Source: Biomaibacter acetigenes (GTDB taxonomy: Bacteria > Bacillota > Thermosediminibacteria > Thermosediminibacterales > Tepidanaerobacteraceae). From it: a DNA stretch of 64,000 nucleotides. Both the position numbers and the translations under genes were made by a program. Every line of letters starts with the position of its first letter. Positions within the stretch are counted from its first letter, which is position 1. The notes under the pieces were generated by a model. That model saw only the letters and a list, made by a program, of their open reading frames with translations, made no database searches and had not been told where the DNA came from. Below, one piece after another: positions 37,855-47,628 of the stretch. The stretch covers positions 2,728,001-2,792,000 of the forward strand of contig NZ_CP033169.1 in the NCBI RefSeq assembly GCF_003691585.1, in the 5' to 3' direction.

Positions 37855-38316
37855 TTAGTCAGAATGCCTTCCATCACCGCCATGACACCATCCTCTTCTA
37901 TGCCCGGTAAGGGAAAATTTCTTGCCATGGCATTTGGGGCACTCCATATCCTCGTCAGGTTCTCCCGGATGTTCCTCCTGCCAAACATGGCCGCACGTGC
38001 TACACTCTAAGGATTGTAGATATTTGTAATTTCCACCTTCAATGCGTATAGCTTTGGCATTGATTAATGCATCGGCCACCTTGCTTCGAGCGGAATTTAT
38101 GATCCTAAAAAAAGTAGGCCGGGATACCCCCATCTTTTCGGCACAATCTTCCTGCTCCAGGCCCTCCATGTCTTTCAACCTGATAGCCTCAAGTTCTTCC
38201 ACCGTAAGCACCACTTCATCCAGCTGCCTCAAAGGGACTCCTGCGGGTTTAAAATATGTTATCTCCGGCAGAAATTCCACTTTACGCCAAATTGGCGGTC
38301 TGGGCATACCACCCAT
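37855..38316 (-). CDS. DUF134-family DNA-binding-like protein with zinc ribbon
   Basis: 153 residues. N-terminal [20 protein letters not shown] and a sigma-like helix-turn-helix ([39 protein letters not shown]) typify DUF134. The C terminus adds a zinc ribbon: [11 protein letters not shown] ... CPKCHGKKF. Family usually neighbours NifX-like and MinD-type ATPase genes, matching this context. Regulatory role is probable but not proven. Confidence 0.88.
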   Translation of the reverse strand: MGGMPRPPIWRKVEFLPEITYFKPAGVPLRQLDEVVLTVEELEAIRLKDMEGLEQEDCAEKMGVSRPTFFRIINSARSKVADALINAKAIRIEGGNYKYLQSLECSTCGHVWQEEHPGEPDEDMECPKCHGKKFSLTGHRRGWCHGGDGRHSD

Positions 38317-38433
38317 CTCCTATCATTTATTAAACTTTATTGACACTTGATTACCGTGTCCATTGCATTTACTCCAGGTTGTCCTGCAACTATCAGTCAT
38401 TTGGCCATTAGTAAAAAACAAATGCCTTTGTTT

Positions 38434-38632
38434 TCACTTAAGCCTTCGAAGTTTTCCCTGCCCTTTGGAAATCACATTTATGGACGGCTTTTTTTCCAAT
38501 ACTTCTTGGATTGTCTTTTCCAGGTCAAATTCAAAGGCAGGACCGTAATCTATCATATTTCCGGCTATGGCAAGTTTTGCTGCTACATATAGTCTTTCCT
38601 TTTTGTCATTAAATTTTCCCAGCTGACGTTAG
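38434..38632 (-). pseudogene. DUF89/ARMT1-type phosphatase fragment
   Basis: About 65 codons: KKERLYVAAKLAIAGNMIDY, GPAFEFDLEKTIQEVLEKK. The AxxxAxxGNxIDxG motif is the metal-site region of DUF89 damage-control phosphatases. Both ends are lost (TAA upstream, TGA after KLRRLK). On the same strand just downstream, a 16-codon stub AGQPGVNAMDTVIKCQ ends at about 38341 and is not identified. Confidence 0.65.
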
Positions 38633-38741
38633 GATTTTAGCCCGGATCTTATCGTCTAAATCCTTTGCGGCATATTATTGACATATGCCCAAATAAATTA
38701 TATCATAGTTTCATAATCTATCAATAGAGAAAAAAACTTTA

Positions 38742-38964
38742 AAATTATTACGAATATCCGGGGAAGGATACCGTCATCGAATACAATACCGAAGAGTTTT
38801 CTTCGGTATGCCCATGGACGGGTTTACCCGATAATGCAAAACTAACTATCAATTATATACCTGATAAAAAACTTGTGGAGTTAAAATCCCTTAAATATTA
38901 CCTTACATCTTACCGCAATGTGGGTATATTGGAGGAACATGCTATAAATACAAATATCGATTAA
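38742..38964 (+). pseudogene. QueF (preQ0 reductase) fragment
   Basis: A plus-strand frame right after a TAA reads [60 protein letters not shown]. This is unmistakable QueF, including the catalytic Cys (SVCPWTG). It has no start codon and ends after INTNID, about 55 residues short. The stop abuts the ribH stop on the other strand. Confidence 0.85.
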
Positions 38965-39428
38965 ACCAGCATCTTTTTTAGATTTGCCATTTCGATGGCG
39001 GTGAGCGCCGCATCCCAGCCCTTGTTTCCTGCTTTTGTGCCCGCCCGTTCTATAGCCTGTTCAATGGTGTCGGTGGTTAAAACCCCAAATATGGTGGGCA
39101 CTTCTGATTCCAGCGAAACCAGTGCTATACCTTTGGAGACCTCCGCCGCTACATAGTCAAAATGCGGTGTGGCCCCACGAATGACGGCTCCCAGGCATAT
39201 GACCGCATTAAAGCGGCCGCTTTGGGCCAGAAGTTTTGCTGCAAGGGGTATCTCGAAGCTCCCCGGCACCCATACCACCTCGATGTCTTCATCACAGGCG
39301 CCGTGGCGGCCAAGACAGTCCAGTGCGCCTTCCAGAAGCTTCCCGGTGATAAATTCATTGAAGCGGCTTATAACAATGCCGAATTTTAGATTTTCAGCCG
39401 AAAGTTTTGCCTCTATTTTTTTTATCAT
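38961..39428 (-). CDS. ribH: 6,7-dimethyl-8-ribityllumazine synthase
   Basis: 155 residues. Condenses the pyrimidine intermediate with dihydroxybutanone phosphate. Motifs: [58 protein letters not shown] (catalytic His), [24 protein letters not shown]. Last gene of ribD-ribE-ribBA-ribH. Confidence 0.97.
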   Translation of the reverse strand: MIKKIEAKLSAENLKFGIVISRFNEFITGKLLEGALDCLGRHGACDEDIEVVWVPGSFEIPLAAKLLAQSGRFNAVICLGAVIRGATPHFDYVAAEVSKGIALVSLESEVPTIFGVLTTDTIEQAIERAGTKAGNKGWDAALTAIEMANLKKMLV

Positions 39429-39441
39429 ATCAAAGTCCTCC

Positions 39442-40650
39442 TTATAGCCAGTGGCCTAATTTTTCTTTCTTGGTCTGTAAATATCTTATGTCATATTTCG
39501 TCGGCGGAATTTTAAGTGGCACCCTTTCCGTTATCTCCAGGCCATACCCCGAAAGGCCCACTACCTTTTTGGGATTGTTGGTCAAGAGACGCATCTTGCG
39601 TAAACCCAGGTCTTTTAATATCTGGGCCCCAATACCGTAATCCCTCAAATCGGCCTCAAATCCTAGCTTCAAGTTGGCTTCCACTGTGTCAAACCCCGCA
39701 TCTTGAAGAGCATATGCTTTAATCTTATTAGCAAGGCCTATCCCACGGCCTTCCTGGCGCATGTATAAAACAACCCCCTTTTTCTCCTTTTGTATCATTT
39801 TCATAGCTTCTCTCAGTTGGGGCCCACAGTCACACCTCTTGGATGAAAAGACATCTCCAGTGAGGCATTCGGAGTGGACTCTGACGAGGGGTACATCCTC
39901 GGGGTTTATTTGGCCCTTCACCAGTGCCACGTGGGTTTCGCCGCAAGTTAAATCTTCATAACATAATAGATCAAATTCGCCGTACTCCGTGGGCAACTTT
40001 GTCTGGGCGACTTTTCTTACCATCTTCTCCCGAGTTTTTCTGTATCTTATGAGCTCTTCGATGGTAATAATCTTTAATCCGTGATTTTCGGCAAAGCTCA
40101 TGAGATCCTGTAGCCTTGCCATGGTGCCGTCGTCCTTCATAATCTCACATATGACCCCGGCAGGATAAAGCCCCGAAAGCCGGGCAATGTCCACCGCAGC
40201 TTCCGTGTGGCCCGCCCTTCTTAGCACTCCGCCACTTTTAGCTATCAGCGGGAAAATGTGCCCCGGCCGCCGAAGGTCCTCGGGTTTGGTGGAAGGGTCA
40301 ATTAGGGCTTTTATGGTTTGGGCCCTATCATAGGCCGAGATCCCCGTGGAATTTTCTATGTGATCCACGGTCACCGTAAAAGCCGTGCCCATATGCTCCG
40401 TATTTTGCCGCACCATGAGCGGCAGATCCAGCTGTCTTGCCCTTTCCTCGGTTATGGGAGCGCATATGAGCCCCCGGCCGTAGGATGCCATGAAGCTGAT
40501 GGCTTCGGGAGTTACCTTTTCAGCCGCCATCAATAGATCTCCCTCATTTTCCCTGTCCTCGTCATCCACAACTATGACCATCTTTCCTTGCTTAATATCC
40601 TTTATGGCTTCTTCAATGGTGTTGAACTTAAATCCCGTCAATGTTGCCAT
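39442..40650 (-). CDS. ribBA: Bifunctional 3,4-dihydroxy-2-butanone-4-phosphate synthase/GTP cyclohydrolase II
   Basis: 402 residues. RibB domain (1-200): [58 protein letters not shown]. RibA domain (about 205-400): [20 protein letters not shown] (zinc Cys), [36 protein letters not shown]. Supplies both precursors of lumazine. Confidence 0.97.
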   Translation of the reverse strand: MATLTGFKFNTIEEAIKDIKQGKMVIVVDDEDRENEGDLLMAAEKVTPEAISFMASYGRGLICAPITEERARQLDLPLMVRQNTEHMGTAFTVTVDHIENSTGISAYDRAQTIKALIDPSTKPEDLRRPGHIFPLIAKSGGVLRRAGHTEAAVDIARLSGLYPAGVICEIMKDDGTMARLQDLMSFAENHGLKIITIEELIRYRKTREKMVRKVAQTKLPTEYGEFDLLCYEDLTCGETHVALVKGQINPEDVPLVRVHSECLTGDVFSSKRCDCGPQLREAMKMIQKEKKGVVLYMRQEGRGIGLANKIKAYALQDAGFDTVEANLKLGFEADLRDYGIGAQILKDLGLRKMRLLTNNPKKVVGLSGYGLEITERVPLKIPPTKYDIRYLQTKKEKLGHWL

Positions 40651-40664
40651 CTCCTTGTTAATTT

Positions 40665-41426
40665 TTAAAATCCCCAGGATCTTAAAACGTCCTCCGTCAA
40701 ACCTTTGCCAGAATTATCATTGCCTGTATCATCGGAGGATCTGGTACCGGTCAAAAACTTAATCACATACTTGCCCAGGATATCCGTCTCTATATTGACG
40801 GTATCCCCGGGGCCTTTATAATTCAAAACCGTGGATTTTAAGGTATGGGGGATAAGGGAAACTTTAAATGCCGTAAGATATACCGGCCCCGGGCTTTGTT
40901 TTATTTCCACTTCATTCCTCTTATTAGCTTCAATGGAAGCAAAACGCATATTTGTTTTTGTTCCCCGGGCTTGCTCTACTTTCTGCACCGTCAGGCTGAT
41001 GCCGTCTACGGCAATGGAACCTTTGGGGATTATCTCACTGGATAATTCTGGCGGAACACTTATCAAAAAGGCTACCGCATTGCCTTCAGGGTATTTTTTT
41101 ATGATTTTGCCGGTGCAGTCCACATGGCCCAATACCATGTGGCCTCCAAACCTGCCGCCGGGACTCACGGCTCTCTCCAGATTCACATAATGACCCTGTA
41201 CCAGCTCCCCAAGATTGGTGCTCTTTAGAGTTTCGGGCATCATATCGGCCGTAAAGCCGTTTTTTTGGACTTTTGCGGCGGTCAGGCAAACTCCGTTCAC
41301 CGCCACACTGTCCCCAACTCTTAACCCCTCTAGAACTTTGCGGCAGGAAATTTCTATTGCGGCTCCCGATGGCGTTTTTAAAATCTGTGAAATACATCCG
41401 ATTTCTTCAATGATGCCGGTAAACAT
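40665..41426 (-). CDS. ribE: Riboflavin synthase, alpha subunit
   Basis: 253 residues from [10 protein letters not shown] at 41426. Two tandem lumazine-binding barrels: [20 protein letters not shown] and [20 protein letters not shown] in the first, [15 protein letters not shown] and [16 protein letters not shown] in the second. An extra Ser/Asp-rich tail after [13 protein letters not shown] is longer than in most homologues. Dismutates two lumazines to riboflavin. Confidence 0.96.
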   Translation of the reverse strand: MFTGIIEEIGCISQILKTPSGAAIEISCRKVLEGLRVGDSVAVNGVCLTAAKVQKNGFTADMMPETLKSTNLGELVQGHYVNLERAVSPGGRFGGHMVLGHVDCTGKIIKKYPEGNAVAFLISVPPELSSEIIPKGSIAVDGISLTVQKVEQARGTKTNMRFASIEANKRNEVEIKQSPGPVYLTAFKVSLIPHTLKSTVLNYKGPGDTVNIETDILGKYVIKFLTGTRSSDDTGNDNSGKGLTEDVLRSWGF

Positions 41427-41433
41427 ATTTCGA

Positions 41434-42522
41434 TCACCCCTTGTAAGCTTCCAGCATGATATCTTCACCTATTTGCTCCAAAGACCCTATGGTAAATCTC
41501 GGGGTCTTTTTTAATTCATCAACAAAAAGGTTTCCGACGGAGCTTAAGCCCTCCGCCCCTATCAGCCTTGGTGCCACAAATATTATGAGCTTGTCCAGAA
41601 GTTCTTCCTTTGAAAGCGACGCCAGAAGTCTTGAACCGCCTTCCACCAGGACTCCGGTTATGCCCATAGTTCCGAGGATTTCAAAAAGTTGCGGTAGATT
41701 TACCATATCACCGCCGTTGCTTTCTGTCTCTATGATATCGGCACCGAGCTCTTTTAAAACCCGCATTTTTTGCCTGTCTGCCTTTTGAGTAGCGGCAATT
41801 ATAACTTTGCCGCTGTCCTGGAACAAACGGGCATTTACGGGAATTTTCAGGGTAGAATCCACAACTATTTTCACAGGATCTTTTTCTCGGCCGGGCAGGC
41901 GGCATGTCAAGAGCGGATCATCGGCCAGCACCGTGCCGATGCCCACCATAACGGCATCATAACGACTGCGAAGTTCGTGGGCTCTAATCCGGGCCGGTTC
42001 CCCGGTTATCCATCGAGATATTCCGGAGGATAATGCAATCTTGCCGTCCAGCGACTGAGCTATTTTCCCCACCACAAAAGGTTTTTTTGTGGTGATATAT
42101 TTTATGAATACCTCATTTAACTTCCTGGCTCTTTCCTCCATCACCCCCACTCTTACCTGTATCCCTGCTTCTTCCAGCATCTTAATGCCCCGACCCGAGA
42201 CCAGAGGATTGGGATCCTCCATGGCGGCAACCACTCCTGTCACTCCGGCTTTTATTATGGCCTGCACACAGGGTGGTGTTCTACCGTAATGGCTGCAGGG
42301 CTCCAGAGTAACAAAAAGTTCAGCACCTCTAGCCCTTTCGCCGGCCTGTTTTAAGGCCAACACTTCCGCATGGGGCTCTCCGGCCTTTTTATGGAAACCT
42401 TCACCGATGATCTCTCCATCCTTTACCAGCACCGCTCCCACCATGGGGTTGGGGCTGGTGGAACCCACCCCTTTTTCGGCCAATCTTAAAGCTCTTTCCA
42501 TAAAAAATTTGTCCCTATCCAT
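41434..42522 (-). CDS. ribD: Bifunctional riboflavin deaminase/reductase
   Basis: 362 residues from ATG 42522 (GGGAGG 6 bases upstream). Deaminase domain: GSTSPNPMVGAVLVKDGEII, KKAGEPHAEVLAL (zinc His, Glu), VTLEPCSHYGRTPPCVQAII. Reductase domain (about 150-362): YDAVMVGIGTVLADDPLLTCR, VLVEGGSRLLASL. First gene after the FMN riboswitch. Confidence 0.96.
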   Translation of the reverse strand: MDRDKFFMERALRLAEKGVGSTSPNPMVGAVLVKDGEIIGEGFHKKAGEPHAEVLALKQAGERARGAELFVTLEPCSHYGRTPPCVQAIIKAGVTGVVAAMEDPNPLVSGRGIKMLEEAGIQVRVGVMEERARKLNEVFIKYITTKKPFVVGKIAQSLDGKIALSSGISRWITGEPARIRAHELRSRYDAVMVGIGTVLADDPLLTCRLPGREKDPVKIVVDSTLKIPVNARLFQDSGKVIIAATQKADRQKMRVLKELGADIIETESNGGDMVNLPQLFEILGTMGITGVLVEGGSRLLASLSKEELLDKLIIFVAPRLIGAEGLSSVGNLFVDELKKTPRFTIGSLEQIGEDIMLEAYKG

Positions 42523-42607
42523 AATTACCTCCCTACAGGCAATAAAATAAAAATCCCTTAAGGAAAATCCAACCTCTCCCACCGAGCCGGAAGTTCTTAA
42601 CTTATGA

Positions 42608-42645
42608 CAAAATAAAAAACCCTGAAGAAAAATCTTCAGGGCGTG
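42608..42645 (-). terminator. FMN-riboswitch expression-platform terminator
   Basis: CCCTGAAGA-TTTTT-TCTTCAGGG on the minus strand followed by TTTTTTATTTT. It lies between the riboswitch and ribD. Confidence 0.87.
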
Positions 42646-42675
42646 TTGGCATAACTAATTAATACCGCCTAACTT

Positions 42676-42815
42676 CGTCTTCTTCCATCCAGACTTTACT
42701 GTCGGCCCCGGAATCACACCGGATCTACCTTTCGGCTCGCGGGCTTGAAGCTTTCGCTTTTTACCGCCGGTCAGGAATTGAAGGTTTTACCTTCTCACCT
42801 TGCCCTGAAGACTAT
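42676..42815 (-). promoter_or_regulatory. FMN riboswitch (RFN element)
   Basis: Minus strand carries the conserved blocks: CTTCAGGGCAAGGTGAGAAG, AATTCCTGACCGGCGGTAAA, AGCCCGCGAGCCG, TCCGGTGTGATTCCGGGGCC and GACAGTAAAGTCTGGATGGA. It should shut off ribDEBAH when FMN is high. Confidence 0.95.
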
Positions 42816-42991
42816 CTTATTAAATTTTCTTAAATAATAACACATAAATTGATTGAAGGCAATAGTAAAAAGTTTGCAAGTTTTTTGAGTCAGGGGTCGG
42901 TTTTTTGACTAATTTAAAGCGGAAAATTCAGAAGCAGTGGGATTGCTCTGGACTTCCTATTTCAGATACAATTAAGATCTCACCGGTTTTT

Positions 42992-43477
42992 TTATTTTCC
43001 GCAATCTTTTACCTGGCCTTTTAATACTTCCACTGCGTGAGGCAGGGCCGGGAGTATTACGTCGAGATTTTCCCGGACGGCTTTGGGGCTTCCGGGGAGG
43101 TTCACGATGAGGGTTCTGCCGCGGGTTCCGGCCCGGGCTCGAGAGAGCATGGCATGAGGAGTCTTTTCCAGGCTCTTTTGCCTCATAGCCTCAGGAATTC
43201 CGGGAACCTCCTTTTCTATCACTGACAGGGTGGCTTCGGGAGTATTGTCTCTTGGTGAAAAGCCGGTGCCTCCGGTGGTGAGGATAATATCGGCACCTTT
43301 TTCACACATCTGAAGCATGGTCTCTTTTAATACATCAAGGTCATCGGACACTACTCTGTAGTCCATCACCTGTCCGCCGATGTCCTTTACCATTTCCTCT
43401 ATTACTTTTCCGCTCACATCTTCCCGCTCTCCTCGAGCTCCCCGATCACTGGCGGTCAGGATAGCTATTTTTATCAC
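42992..43477 (-). CDS. mogA: Molybdopterin adenylyltransferase-like protein (MogA/MoaB)
   Basis: 161 residues: ILTASDRGARGEREDVSGKV, DIILTTGGTGFSPRDNTPEA (pterin-binding GGTG), MLSRARAGTRGRTLIVNLPG and SPKAVRENLDVILPALPHAV. Activates molybdopterin by adenylylation before metal insertion. MogA and MoaB cannot be told apart by eye. Heads the distal part of the moco gene set. Confidence 0.92.
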   Translation of the reverse strand: MIKIAILTASDRGARGEREDVSGKVIEEMVKDIGGQVMDYRVVSDDLDVLKETMLQMCEKGADIILTTGGTGFSPRDNTPEATLSVIEKEVPGIPEAMRQKSLEKTPHAMLSRARAGTRGRTLIVNLPGSPKAVRENLDVILPALPHAVEVLKGQVKDCGK

Positions 43478-43536
43478 TATATCACCTCAATCTCATTTTT
43501 GTCCAGAATAAATTGTAAGTTTTTTTCCCTTAAATC

Positions 43537-43971
43537 CTATTCCGTCACCACATCTATACTATCTCCGGCGGATACAACCCCACCTCTGAGTACCTTTGCG
43601 AAAATCCCCTCCCGGGGCATGATGCAGTCGCCGGCCTGCTCGTATATGGCACATCTGGCATGACATTTCTTGCCTATCTGGGTTACCTCCAGCAGTGCAT
43701 CTCCGGCTCTTAGCTTTGCGCCCACGGGTAGAGCTGTCAGGTCTATGCCTTCGGTGGTGAGGTTTTCGGCAAAATCCCCGGGACCGACTTTCAGACCCTT
43801 ATCTATCATTTTAGCTATGCTTTCCGCGGCCAGAAGGCTCACCTGGCGGTGCCAGCTGCCACCATGGGCATCGCCCTCTACTCCAAAGTTTTCCACAAGG
43901 CGGGCAGAACTTACATTTACCTTGCGTTCACCTTTATTTTCGCTCTTACAAACAGCTATAATCTTGCCCAT
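43537..43971 (-). CDS. MOSC-domain protein
   Basis: 144 residues: FGVEGDAHGGSWHRQVSLLA, FAENLTTEGIDLTALPVGAK, ALLEVTQIGKKCHARCAIYE. It has the conserved metal-sulfur carrier Cys (KKCHARC). Stand-alone MOSC proteins often sit with mogA/moaC in anaerobes; the exact role is unknown. Confidence 0.92.
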   Translation of the reverse strand: MGKIIAVCKSENKGERKVNVSSARLVENFGVEGDAHGGSWHRQVSLLAAESIAKMIDKGLKVGPGDFAENLTTEGIDLTALPVGAKLRAGDALLEVTQIGKKCHARCAIYEQAGDCIMPREGIFAKVLRGGVVSAGDSIDVVTE

Positions 43972-44040
43972 AAGTATTTTCCTCCTATATTACCTTTGTA
44001 AATTTATAATACTGACATGATGGATATTCCACCGCATTTA

Positions 44041-44535
44041 TCAATATTTTACAAAAACGTTTTCATTCCTTATATATTCCCCGCTTTTTCCTCCGCTTTT
44101 TTCCATAAGGCAGATATCCTTTATCACCATGCCTCTATCGACGGCCTTGCACATGTCATATATAGTAAGACAAGCCACCGACACCGCCGTGAGGGCTTCC
44201 ATCTCCACCCCGGTTTTGCCAACGGTGGTAACCCGGGCTTCCACGCCGATGGCGCTCTTATCTTCATATATCTGAAACTTTACATCCACACCTGTAAGAA
44301 ATATATTGTGGCACATGGGTATGATGCGGGAGGTTTCCTTGGCGGCCATGATGCCGGCCACCTGGGAAACCGCCAGCACATCACCCTTTTTCGCCCGGCC
44401 CTCCACTATCATCTTTAAAGTTTCGGGCTTCATCTCAATAAATCCCCGGGCCACGGCCACCCGCTCGGTATCCGGTTTTTCGCCTACATTTACCATGCGG
44501 GCTCTGCCTTCCTCATCAAAATGTGTAAATTCCAT
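44041..44535 (-). CDS. moaC: Cyclic pyranopterin monophosphate synthase
   Basis: 164 residues: MVNVGEKPDTERVAVARGFI, KKGDVLAVSQVAGIMAAKET, IIPMCHNIFLTGVDVKFQIY (catalytic His/Cys region), VGVEMEALTAVSVACLTIYD. With MoaA it converts GTP to cPMP. Follows moaA by 4 bases. Confidence 0.96.
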   Translation of the reverse strand: MEFTHFDEEGRARMVNVGEKPDTERVAVARGFIEMKPETLKMIVEGRAKKGDVLAVSQVAGIMAAKETSRIIPMCHNIFLTGVDVKFQIYEDKSAIGVEARVTTVGKTGVEMEALTAVSVACLTIYDMCKAVDRGMVIKDICLMEKSGGKSGEYIRNENVFVKY

Positions 44536-44539
44536 CGTG

Positions 44540-45511
44540 CTATCCCCCTATCTGCCACATCTTTCGAAAGTGACCCGCATTTTCCTCAGGCTTCATATGA
44601 TGACATACGGGCTTTTTTAGTAGGGCCTCTTTAAACAACCGTCTGAGGTGCTCATCACCCTTTTTCTCCCGAAGAGCAGTTTTTATATCTATCTCCAGGT
44701 CCGATTCCAGGCAGGGCTTCAGCTTACCGTCGGCGGTAAGGCGCACCCGGTTGCAGGCATCACAGAAATGGCGGCTGATGGGGGTTATGAATCCTACGGC
44801 TCCGACAGCCCCCGGTGCCCTGTAATATACCGCAGGCCCCGCTCCAGCAGGTGCGCCGGTGGGTATAAGTTTTTCTTTTATCAAGGCTTTTATTTCATCT
44901 GCAGAAATATATCTGCCCTGCCCCCATCCCTTTTCCCCCAGGGGCATGAGCTCAATAAACCTGATATAAATCGGATGATTCATGGTAAGATTTACAAAAT
45001 CCTCAATCTCGTCGTCGTTAAAGCCCTTCACCATCACACAGTTTATCTTAACAGGGATGAGGCCCGTCTCAAGGGCCGACTCTATGCCGCAGAGCACATC
45101 GGAAAGTTTTCCCCATCTTGTGATTTTGTGAAACCTTTCGGACTTTAAGCTGTCAAGGCTGATGTTTACCCTATCAAGCCCTGCTTGCTTTAAATCCCGA
45201 GCCATGAATGAAAGCAGCGAGCCATTGGTGGTCATGGAAATATCCCTTATGCCGTCTATGGCCCGAAGTTCCCGGATAAAACCCACCACACCCTTTCTCA
45301 CCAGCGGTTCGCCACCGGTAACTCTGACTTTGGAAATACCCAGGGGGGCTACGGCCTTGACAAACTCCAGAATCTCCTCAAATCTCAGGATGTCCATGTG
45401 ACTTTTAGATTCCACACCTTTTTCCGGCATGCAGTAAAGGCAGCGGAAATTGCACCTGTCCGTTATGGAAATCCTGAGGTAGTTTATTTCCCTTCCGATG
45501 GCATCTTTCAT
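44540..45511 (-). CDS. moaA: GTP 3',8-cyclase
   Basis: 323 residues from ATG 45511 (GAGAGGAG upstream). Radical SAM motif RISITDRCNFRCLYCMPEKG, SAM-binding VRVTGGEPLVRKG, C-terminal cluster FCDACNRVRLTADGKLKPCL and the terminal double Gly (MWQIGG) needed for activity. First step of molybdenum cofactor synthesis. Confidence 0.96.
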   Translation of the reverse strand: MKDAIGREINYLRISITDRCNFRCLYCMPEKGVESKSHMDILRFEEILEFVKAVAPLGISKVRVTGGEPLVRKGVVGFIRELRAIDGIRDISMTTNGSLLSFMARDLKQAGLDRVNISLDSLKSERFHKITRWGKLSDVLCGIESALETGLIPVKINCVMVKGFNDDEIEDFVNLTMNHPIYIRFIELMPLGEKGWGQGRYISADEIKALIKEKLIPTGAPAGAGPAVYYRAPGAVGAVGFITPISRHFCDACNRVRLTADGKLKPCLESDLEIDIKTALREKKGDEHLRRLFKEALLKKPVCHHMKPEENAGHFRKMWQIGG

Positions 45512-45556
45512 CAAACCGCTCCTCTCTATCATTTTAAACTCGATTCCCCAGGCATT

Positions 45557-45626
45557 GTCACGGACGGTTCTTCCCACGCGCCGGAGTGTATATGGAAATG
45601 TGTCAATGGAACCGTCCCCGTGGCAC
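45557..45626. repeat. Inverted-repeat element with GGACGGTTC arms
   Basis: TGTCACGGACGGTTC (45556-45570) and GAACCGTCCCCGTGGCA (45609-45625) form near-perfect inverted ends around 38 bases. The same ends occur at 10686-10710 and 47597-47625. The element lies between moaA and the MoeA-PBP gene and provides the latter's stop codon. Confidence 0.7.
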
Positions 45627-47543
45627 GATAGTCACTTTGCCCGTATCGCGGGTGTCGTAGCCTCCCAGGGCTTCCACCTTTTGCTTGAATTCATCGGTGT
45701 TTATGACCTGAAGCATCTTCTTTACCGAATCCAGATGGTAAAATTCCTCGGGTATAACAAGGTCATACTCTTCCGGCGATATCGGGATAAAGTCCAGGTT
45801 AAGGGCATTGGCAGCCGCCAGGATCCCCAGGCCCGCATCGGCGCTGCCTCCAGCCACCGCTGCCGCTACCGCCATATGGGTATATTCCTCCCGGTCATAT
45901 CCCCGGATTTCATCGGGAGATATCCCCAGCTGCTTTAATTTTAAATCCAGAAGCAGCCTGGTGCCGGCTCCCCTCTGGCGGTTGATGAAAAGTACATCGG
46001 GCCTTCTTAAATCCTCGATGCTTTTTATTGCTTTAGGGTTGCCTTTCGGTACCATAATGCCCTGCTGCCGGTAGATGAGATTTACCAGGACTACTCCCTT
46101 TTCCAGAAGATACCTTTTTATATAGGGCACGTTGTATTCCCCGGTATCGGGGTCCAGAAGGTGAATGCCCGCCATGTGGCATTCACCCCGCTTTAATGCC
46201 ATGATCCCTCCCATGCTCCCCACGTGGGCGGAAGAGATATTGAGCTCCGGGTAATATTTTTTGACTTCATTGGCGAGGAGGTCAAGGGTTATATCATGGC
46301 TTCCTATTATGACAACGGTGTTTTCAATCTCATATCCTGGCCTCAAAAGCTCCACTTCCACCTGTTCCCCGGCCTCCAGACCTTCCTTTAATGCCGGTAT
46401 CCTGGCGATGCCGTCGGCTCTCACCATGGACATGATAACACCGGCGCCCCGGGGAAGGGGAGAGGCGCAGACCCGCTCTCCTATACGCCCGAGCTTTACT
46501 CTGAGGAATTCCTCGGTGCCGATGGACGACACCACCCGCCGGGACATGACGGCATTTATCTTTTCCGGCTCCGGTTCCGGGATTCCCTGCATCAAATAAA
46601 TCAATGGCTTCACAAAGAGGTTCATGGTAAGAACCGCCGATACCGGATAGCCGGGAATGCCCATAACAGGTTTTTCGCCTATTCTTCCAAGCATCACGGG
46701 TTTTCCGGGCCTTATGGCCACGCCGTGAACCAGCAGTTTACCCAGTTCCGCTATACATGATGAAGTATAGTCCTCAGACCCTGCCGAAGAACCCGCGTTA
46801 ATTATGACCGCATCAGCTTTTTCCAAGGCTTCCTGAATTTTTTGTTTTATTTTTTCATAATCGTCTTCAACCTTTTCCATCACCAGGGCCTGACCGCCCC
46901 ATTCTTCCACAAACCCGGCCAGCATAGCAGAATTGTATTCTATGATATCCCCGGGTTTTAAAACCGTCCCAGGGGATACCAGTTCGGTTCCCGTGGGGAT
47001 TATAGCTACAATCGGTTTTTTCCTCACAGCCACCTGCACATGCCCTCCCGCCAGGATGGCTCCCAGATCCTGGGGCCGCAGCCGGTGATTTTCCGGCACG
47101 ATGAGTTCAGTGGCCACTATGTCCTCCCCTATCCCCCTCACGTTGTCCCAGGGGGAGTAGGATTTGATTATCTCCACTTCTCCATCACCCACCGGATGGA
47201 CCTCTTCAATCATTATCACCGTGTCGCATCCGGGGGGAAGGGGGTCCCCGGTGTCAACATATTTAAAGTGGATTCCTTCTTTTAACCTGACGGGATTACT
47301 GTCATCGGCTCCGAAGGTATCCTTTGCCGCCACCGCAATGCCATCCATGGCCGCCGCATGGTAATGGGGCGACGAAATTTTAGCAAAAACTGGCTCTGCC
47401 GTAACCCTTCCCAGAGCCTTCCGGACATCCAGGATCTCCGGCTCCCGGGACTTTAAAATCCCAGCCTCCTGCAGGTCCTCAAAAAATAACTTCTTTGCTT
47501 CTTCCAGAGGCATATTGTCCAGATAAACATCCCTTTTCTTCAT
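45603..47543 (-). CDS. MoeA domain fused to a periplasmic-binding-protein-like domain
   Basis: 646 residues. The N-terminal MoeA part (1-410): DGIAVAAKDTFGADDSNPVR, YNSAMLAGFVEEWGG, NAGSSAGSEDYTSSCIAELG, GIPGYPVSAVLTMNLFV. The C-terminal 220 residues are a PBP-like (LysR-substrate/ModA-type) domain: NTVVIIGSHDITLDLLANEV, LFINRQRGAGTRLLLDLKLK. This fusion is known in anaerobes and may sense or deliver molybdate or tungstate; that is inference. The last residues (PRGRFH) and stop are encoded by a dispersed repeat. Confidence 0.9.
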   Translation of the reverse strand: MKKRDVYLDNMPLEEAKKLFFEDLQEAGILKSREPEILDVRKALGRVTAEPVFAKISSPHYHAAAMDGIAVAAKDTFGADDSNPVRLKEGIHFKYVDTGDPLPPGCDTVIMIEEVHPVGDGEVEIIKSYSPWDNVRGIGEDIVATELIVPENHRLRPQDLGAILAGGHVQVAVRKKPIVAIIPTGTELVSPGTVLKPGDIIEYNSAMLAGFVEEWGGQALVMEKVEDDYEKIKQKIQEALEKADAVIINAGSSAGSEDYTSSCIAELGKLLVHGVAIRPGKPVMLGRIGEKPVMGIPGYPVSAVLTMNLFVKPLIYLMQGIPEPEPEKINAVMSRRVVSSIGTEEFLRVKLGRIGERVCASPLPRGAGVIMSMVRADGIARIPALKEGLEAGEQVEVELLRPGYEIENTVVIIGSHDITLDLLANEVKKYYPELNISSAHVGSMGGIMALKRGECHMAGIHLLDPDTGEYNVPYIKRYLLEKGVVLVNLIYRQQGIMVPKGNPKAIKSIEDLRRPDVLFINRQRGAGTRLLLDLKLKQLGISPDEIRGYDREEYTHMAVAAAVAGGSADAGLGILAAANALNLDFIPISPEEYDLVIPEEFYHLDSVKKMLQVINTDEFKQKVEALGGYDTRDTGKVTIVPRGRFH

Positions 47544-47596
47544 ATAAAAACTCCTTATATATATTCTATTTATATATATTCTATTTAAGCTTCGTT

Positions 47597-47625
47597 AAAA
47601 AGACAGAACCGTCCCTGTGTCTTTT
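47597..47625. repeat. Short ACCGTCCC-family repeat
   Basis: AAAAGACAGAACCGTCCCTG then TGTCTTTT between the two moeA-type genes: inverted AAAAGACA/TGTCTTTT arms around GAACCGTCCC. Related to the elements at 10686 and 45557. Just 5', TATATATTCTATTTA is tandemly duplicated (47553-47586). Confidence 0.65.
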
Positions 47626-47628
47626 CCC

